NCBI GenBank assembly: GCA_019246375.1
Contig: JAFAQO010000439.1
Span: 1-8,938, forward strand
Direction: 5' to 3'
Source: Mycobacterium sp.
Lineage (GTDB): Bacteria > Actinomycetota > Actinomycetes > Mycobacteriales > Mycobacteriaceae
Length of the DNA: 8,938 bases
A program made the translations under genes and the position numbers. The notes beneath the pieces are model-generated. The model was not told the DNA's origin. It searched no databases and saw only the letters and a program-made list of their open reading frames with translations. How positions within the stretch are numbered: position 1 is the first letter of the stretch; every line of letters starts with the position of its first letter. This document shows, piece by piece, positions 5,703-8,938 of the stretch.

Positions 5703-5718
5703 TGTCACGTAAGTCACA
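5703..5718. promoter_or_regulatory. CRP-like palindrome upstream of purF
   Basis: TGTCA-CGTAAG-TCACA (TGTGA-CTTACG-TGACA on the other strand) matches the CRP-family consensus TGTGA-N6-TCACA at nine of ten defined bases, and the flanking A and T extend the symmetry. It is about 147 bp before the purF start, in the only sizeable gap upstream of that gene. Mycobacteria carry a cAMP receptor protein (Rv3676) with this type of site. Binding is inferred only. Confidence 0.35.
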
Positions 5719-5741
5719 TTTTCACCGGTTAGCCAGATCTT

Positions 5742-5765
5742 GACGCGCCTTCGAGTGGCGCAGTC
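5742..5765 (-). terminator. Hairpin after the SCP-like gene
   Basis: GACGCGCC (5742-5749) pairs with GGCGC-A-GTC (5757-5765), eight pairs with one bulged A and a seven-base loop. On the minus strand it begins 22 bases past the stop of the SCP-like gene. There is no U-tract. It would separate that gene from purF, in agreement with purF having its own promoter. Confidence 0.35.
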
Positions 5766-5786
5766 GTCGTTCGTCCGTTGTCACAC

Positions 5787-6179
5787 TCAGCCGGTGAGGT
5801 TCACCAGCGGTAGCCAAGTCTGGATCTCGCCGGCCCGCGAGCCGGACAGGTGCAGCGACCCCGCGGCTCTGGCTTCTGCCACCTGCAGCAGCCCGGTGGC
5901 CAGAAGCAGCCAGGTTCGTGGGTCGGTTTCGACGACGTTGGGTGGAGTGCCACGGATGTGCCGCGGCCCGGGAACACACTGAACCGCCACGAACGGTGGT
6001 ATCCGGACCTCGACACTGGCGCCGGGGGCGCGCACGGCCAGAGTTCGCGCGGTGAGCCGGACCGCGGCCGCCAGGTCCACCCGCTCGGGAACCGGGCGGG
6101 TGTCGTCGCGCAACCAGTCGGCGATCGCCAGAACGGCTTCGCGGGTCTTGCCCGGATCGGCTCTCTGACGGGCAGCCAT
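5787..6179 (-). CDS. SCP-like (sterol carrier family) protein, Rv0807 type
   Basis: The 130-residue protein resembles the small actinobacterial family of Rv0807, annotated as bacterial SCP orthologue (SCP_3). An N-terminal helix region (KTREAVLAIADWLRDD, 11-26) is followed by a probable alpha/beta body with VEVRIPPFVAVQCV (57-69). Near PNVVETDPRTWLLLATGLLQVAEARAAGSLHLSGSRAGEI (80-119) is the part most like the SCP2 and maleylpyruvate-isomerase C-terminal domain. The protein ends LPLVNLTG. SCP folds have a hydrophobic cavity, but no ligand is known for this family, and steady conservation beside purF is the only hint of its role. The ATG at 6179 is the first start after an in-frame TGA. The ATG at 6199-6197 is in another frame. 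It is cytosolic, with no signal peptide. Confidence 0.75.
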   Translation of the reverse strand: MAARQRADPGKTREAVLAIADWLRDDTRPVPERVDLAAAVRLTARTLAVRAPGASVEVRIPPFVAVQCVPGPRHIRGTPPNVVETDPRTWLLLATGLLQVAEARAAGSLHLSGSRAGEIQTWLPLVNLTG

Positions 6180-6242
6180 ACCTGGAGTCTTTCAGTCATA
6201 AGTCCGCTCCGCGGGCCACTATCTGAAGTTCACTCCGGCAAC

Positions 6243-6314
6243 GTGGATGCGGCCATCAAGGCGACCACGGCGTTGTGCAACAAGCATGTCGTGCTTATCT
6301 CGCCGAAAACCTGA
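6243..6314 (+). other. Coding-like fragment or micro-ORF in the gap between the SCP-like and CPBP genes
   Basis: From a GTG at 6243 the plus strand reads 23 codons to TGA at 6312-6314. They encode DAAIKATTALCNKHVVLISPKT after the start, with mycobacterial codon use (third positions mostly G or C). The frame remains open further upstream, but that part overlaps the SCP-like gene. No Shine-Dalgarno is seen. In M. tuberculosis the plus-equivalent strand of this interval holds cpsY (Rv0806c), so this might be the decayed end of a lost gene. I cannot match it to CpsY from memory, and it may equally be a true small gene or chance. Confidence 0.3.
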
Positions 6315-6332
6315 CGCTGAAATGCATCAGGG

Positions 6333-6968
6333 TCAACCTTTGCCCAGACGCCGCTGAATTGTCAGTGCGGCCACCGCCGCGGTCTCGTTGATCGACAAGT
6401 GCGCCAACATGGGCGCCGCCAGACTGCCGGACCGATCCACCAGCCATCCAAAGAACCAGCCACCGATGGCGGTGGCCAGCACAGTCGGCACCACCGGCTC
6501 GCCGGTAGCCCGCGCGTCGGCGATGTGCCAGAGCCCGAAAGTGGCGGCTTGCAACAGCCGCCCGCCGCGGCGACCGAGCGCCTCAGCTGCCGCAGCAGTC
6601 AGCGCCGCCCGAAATGCGGCTTCCTCCGCCCATACTGTGCCGAGCGGTATCCGCACCGCCAACCACTCCGGCACCGAGCTGGGCAACTCTCGAGCAGCCA
6701 TCGACTGGCGCACCGACGGTATTGTCGTCGCCGCCGCGACCGCGGTGACGGCAGCCGCGCCCGCGACTGGCCCCAACCGCAACCCTGACCACAGCCTCGG
6801 CGGACATAGCCCAACCGGCGCGCGGGTCACCCGTATCAGCAGTGCGGAGAATCCGGCCTGCGCCAGAACCCGCCAGGGCATCGGTATCCGCGGGACGACA
6901 AAGCTCCAGCCCACCAGCGCCGCGGCCATCGCCACCGCCCATAGCCGGGGAGAAATGTTGTGGCGCAT
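6333..6968 (-). CDS. CPBP family intramembrane glutamic protease homologue (Rv0804 type)
   Basis: The 211-residue membrane protein carries the three CPBP (Abi/CAAX prenyl protease-like) motifs. These are EEAAFR at 115-120 (two glutamates and the arginine), FGLWH at 144-148, and HLSIN at 190-194. Hydrophobic stretches lie at about 10-26, 35-48, 66-82, 123-148, 158-176 and 183-203, giving roughly six membrane segments. Family members include Rce1-type proteases and bacteriocin-immunity proteins; the substrate here is unknown. The ATG at 6968-6966 is preceded by an in-frame TGA four codons upstream and overlaps the TAA of a candidate small ORF (TAATG). Translation may therefore be coupled to that ORF, since no good Shine-Dalgarno is visible. 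It lies downstream of purL on the same strand. Confidence 0.8.
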   Translation of the reverse strand: MRHNISPRLWAVAMAAALVGWSFVVPRIPMPWRVLAQAGFSALLIRVTRAPVGLCPPRLWSGLRLGPVAGAAAVTAVAAATTIPSVRQSMAARELPSSVPEWLAVRIPLGTVWAEEAAFRAALTAAAAEALGRRGGRLLQAATFGLWHIADARATGEPVVPTVLATAIGGWFFGWLVDRSGSLAAPMLAHLSINETAAVAALTIQRRLGKG

Positions 6969-7081
6969 TAGTATTCAGGCCCGCCCACAACCTCGGACTG
7001 GTTGAGCGCGGTACGCATGCGTTCAGTGTCAGTCGCCGTCCAGCCGTCCGGTGCAACGACAGCTACCCAACCGTCCAACAT
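6968..7081 (-). CDS. Candidate 37-residue small ORF coupled to the CPBP gene
   Basis: An ATG at 7081-7079 opens 37 codons. The peptide starts [18 protein letters not shown], continues ERMRTALNQSE and ends VVGGPEY, acidic with two Trp. Its ATG overlaps the TGA of the preceding small ORF (TGATG). Its TAA overlaps the ATG of the CPBP gene (TAATG). A GGTGA sits four bases before the ATG and could serve as a Shine-Dalgarno. G or C at third positions is about two thirds, lower than in the neighbouring genes, which argues for caution. I do not recognise the peptide. Together with the next ORF it could also be one frameshifted gene. Confidence 0.35.
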   Translation of the reverse strand: MLDGWVAVVAPDGWTATDTERMRTALNQSEVVGGPEY

Positions 7082-7176
7082 CACGTCACCAGCGGATGCC
7101 GACCGGGCACACTGACCGCAGGTGTCGCCGACTCGTTCGTGATCTCATGCGCTGGGCTGCTCATGCCCGCGCTCAT
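7081..7176 (-). CDS. Candidate 31-residue small ORF overlapping the purL stop codon
   Basis: The ATG at 7176-7174 shares bases with the purL TGA (ATGA), the classical arrangement for re-initiation. The ORF has 31 codons and ends at a TGA (7083-7081) shared with the next ATG. A second in-frame ATG lies at codon 5. The peptide ([15 protein letters not shown] near its start, PGRHPLVT at its end) is polar, without a recognisable domain or membrane segment. About three quarters of third positions are G or C. No independent Shine-Dalgarno is present, so expression would depend on ribosomes finishing purL. Confidence 0.3.
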   Translation of the reverse strand: MSAGMSSPAHEITNESATPAVSVPGRHPLVT

Positions 7177-8938
7177 CCGAAGAGTCTGGGCAGCACTCCC
7201 TCGAACGTGCTGCGCAGCTCTGCCAGAGAGACGGTGAACAATCCCTGAACCTCAAGCACATCCGAGTCCTGGTCGACGACCCCGATGCGGACGGCGGGCA
7301 ACCCGCGTGCGGCGCACATCGAACGAAACCGGCTCTCCTCGGTGCGTGGCACGGCCACCAGCACCCGGCCCGCCGATTCGGAAAAAAGCATGACTAAGGG
7401 GTCAGTGTCCTCGGGAAGCACTATGCGGCAGCCGGTTTCTCCCGCCAGCGCCGATTCCACCACCGCCTGCGCCAAGCCGCCTTCGGAGAGGTCATGGGCC
7501 GCCGACAACAACCCGTCGCGCGAGGCGGCACTCAGCACGTCGGCCAGCAGGCGCTCGCGGCCCAAGTCGACGGTTGGCGGCAGCCCGCCGAGATGATCAG
7601 CGGTCACCTGTGCCCAGATCGAGCCGTCGAGTTCGTCCCGGGTGTTGCCGAGCAATATCAACGTCTCCCCCGGCTCGGTACCCAGCGCAGTGGGAATACG
7701 TCGGCGGACGTCGTCGATGACGCCGAGCACCCCGACAACCGGCGTGGGTTGGATCGCCGTCGAACCGGTCTGGTTGTAGAAGCTGACGTTGCCGCCGGTC
7801 ACCGGAATACCAAGCGCCGCACAGCCATCGGCCAATCCGCGGACCGCCTGGGCGAACTGCCACATGACTGCCGGGTCTTCCGGTGAACCGAAATTGAGGC
7901 AATTGGTCACAGCAACCGGGGTGGCGCCGGTGACGGCGACGTTGCGGTACGCCTCGGCCAGCGCCAGTTGGGCGCCGGTGTAGGGGTCCAGCAGGGTGTA
8001 GCGCCCTGACGCGTCGGTCGACACCGCGATACCGCGGCCGGTGGACTCGTCGATGCGCAGCATGCCGCCGTCGGCATGTTCGGCCAGCACGGTGTTGCCG
8101 CGCACGTAACGGTCGTACTGCTCGGTGATGAACCCGCGACTACACAGATGCGGACTGCCGAGCAGCGCAAGCAAAGTCGCGCGTAGTTCGTCGCCTGTGG
8201 TTGGCCTGGCCAGCCGGGTCGAGTGATCGGCATTCAACGCGTCCTGCGACTCCGGGGGGGCGACGGGCCGCTGATACACCGGGCCCTGGTGGGCCACCGT
8301 GCGCGGCGGCACATCGACGACCGTTTCGCCGTGCCAGGCGATCCGCAACCGGTCACCGTCGGCGACCTCGCCTATGACGGTGGCCAAAACCTCCCACTTG
8401 CGGCACACCGCCAAGAAGGCATCCACGTTCTCCGGCGTGACCACCGCGCACATCCGTTCCTGGGACTCGCTGCAGAGCACTTCGGCGGGCGTCATGTTCT
8501 GGGTGCGCAGCGGGACGGTGCCCAGTTCGATGGTCATGCCGCCGTCACCTGCAGCCGCTAATTCCGATGTGCCACAGGCTAGTCCAGCCCCGCCCAATTC
8601 CTGGATGCCGACCACCAGGCCGGCGGCGTACAGCTCCAGGCAGCACTCGATCAGCACCTTTTCCATGAAGGGGTCGCCTACCTGGACCGAGGGCAGCTTT
8701 TTGCGGCCTGGCCCGGACTCATCACCGCCGAAGGTGTCCGACGCCAGGACCGACACCCCGCCGATCCCGTCCAGCCCGGTGCGCGCGCCGAACAGGATGA
8801 TCTTGTTGCCGGTGCCCGAGGCGAACGCCAGGTGTAGATCCTCTTTGCGCAGGACGCCGATACACAGCGCGTTGACCAACGGGTTACCGGCATAGCAGGT
8901 GTCGAAGACGGTTTCGCCGCCGATGTTGGGCAGGCCCA
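7173..8938 (-). CDS. purL: Phosphoribosylformylglycinamidine synthase subunit II (partial, N-terminus outside window)
   Basis: PurL converts FGAR, ATP and ammonia to FGAM; in the small-PurL type seen here the ammonia comes from a separate PurQ glutaminase with PurS as linker. The minus-strand frame is open to the window edge and yields 587 residues ending LPRLFG and TGA. Family length is near 760, so about 170 N-terminal residues are missing. The methionine at 8879 is internal, since the frame continues upstream with [16 protein letters not shown]. Visible motifs in order are [59 protein letters not shown] and [14 protein letters not shown]. No glutaminase domain follows, as expected. Codons in a linker region produce a run of seven Gs on the plus strand (8254-8260). 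It is the first visible gene of a minus-strand series running on to purM. Confidence 0.97.
   Translation of the reverse strand, partial: GLPNIGGETVFDTCYAGNPLVNALCIGVLRKEDLHLAFASGTGNKIILFGARTGLDGIGGVSVLASDTFGGDESGPGRKKLPSVQVGDPFMEKVLIECCLELYAAGLVVGIQELGGAGLACGTSELAAAGDGGMTIELGTVPLRTQNMTPAEVLCSESQERMCAVVTPENVDAFLAVCRKWEVLATVIGEVADGDRLRIAWHGETVVDVPPRTVAHQGPVYQRPVAPPESQDALNADHSTRLARPTTGDELRATLLALLGSPHLCSRGFITEQYDRYVRGNTVLAEHADGGMLRIDESTGRGIAVSTDASGRYTLLDPYTGAQLALAEAYRNVAVTGATPVAVTNCLNFGSPEDPAVMWQFAQAVRGLADGCAALGIPVTGGNVSFYNQTGSTAIQPTPVVGVLGVIDDVRRRIPTALGTEPGETLILLGNTRDELDGSIWAQVTADHLGGLPPTVDLGRERLLADVLSAASRDGLLSAAHDLSEGGLAQAVVESALAGETGCRIVLPEDTDPLVMLFSESAGRVLVAVPRTEESRFRSMCAARGLPAVRIGVVDQDSDVLEVQGLFTVSLAELRSTFEGVLPRLFG

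Noticed and set aside
8299..8895. Plus-strand 198-codon ORF opposite purL
   Set aside because: It is antisense to highly conserved purL segments, its Ser/Pro-rich composition mirrors the complement of purL codons, and it has no domain or start signal.
8879..8938. ATG at 8879 as start of purL
   Set aside because: The same frame continues upstream with conserved PurL sequence ([12 protein letters not shown]), so the methionine-like codon there is internal and the gene is cut by the window edge.

Overview
The window looks like chromosomal DNA of a mycobacterium, probably a slow-growing species outside the M. tuberculosis complex. The evidence is high G+C, GTG/TTG starts, TANNNT -10 elements placed almost on start codons, and a gene order that (from memory) is the reverse complement of M. 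tuberculosis Rv0803-Rv0813c. It is a housekeeping locus centred on de novo purine synthesis, with no mobile element, tRNA, rRNA or CRISPR array visible.

Layout. Positions 1-114 (+) are the end of a nitrobindin-like heme-binding barrel (Rv0813c type). A convergent intergenic region with two abutting perfect-stem hairpins follows (156-282). A likely 28-residue small ORF (283-369, -) lies directly behind a class IV aminotransferase / aminodeoxychorismate lyase (376-1254, -; Rv0812 type). A short divergent promoter region leads to a YgfZ-type folate-binding protein (1364-2458, +; Rv0811c type), apparently translated from a leaderless mRNA. Two back-to-back palindromes and a promoter precede the small DUF3073 protein (2595-2786, +; Rv0810c type). 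purM (2797-3879) and purF (4009-5556) follow on the minus strand. Next come a 230-bp regulatory gap with a CRP-like palindrome, an SCP-like protein (5787-6179, -; Rv0807 type), a 153-bp gap with a coding-like scrap on the plus strand, a CPBP intramembrane protease homologue (6333-6968, -; Rv0804 type), two tiny ORFs linked by stop/start overlaps, and purL (7173 to the window end, -; N-terminus outside the window).

Function. PurF commits PRPP to purine synthesis. PurL makes FGAM with PurQ and PurS, and PurM closes the imidazole ring. The aminotransferase (PABA for folate) and YgfZ (folate-dependent Fe-S protein maintenance) connect to the same one-carbon/Fe-S economy: purine synthesis consumes formyl-folate, and this PurF carries the cysteines of a 4Fe-4S cluster.

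Most notable points. The purL-CPBP junction is an unbroken chain of stop/start overlaps (ATGA, TGATG, TAATG) through two unannotated small ORFs. The phosphodiesterase/cpsY pair that M. tuberculosis carries between Rv0804 and Rv0807 is absent. A small ORF with a plausible ribosome binding site sits between the aminotransferase stop codon and the terminator structure. I found no clearly new multi-gene system; the small ORFs are the best candidates for undescribed biology.
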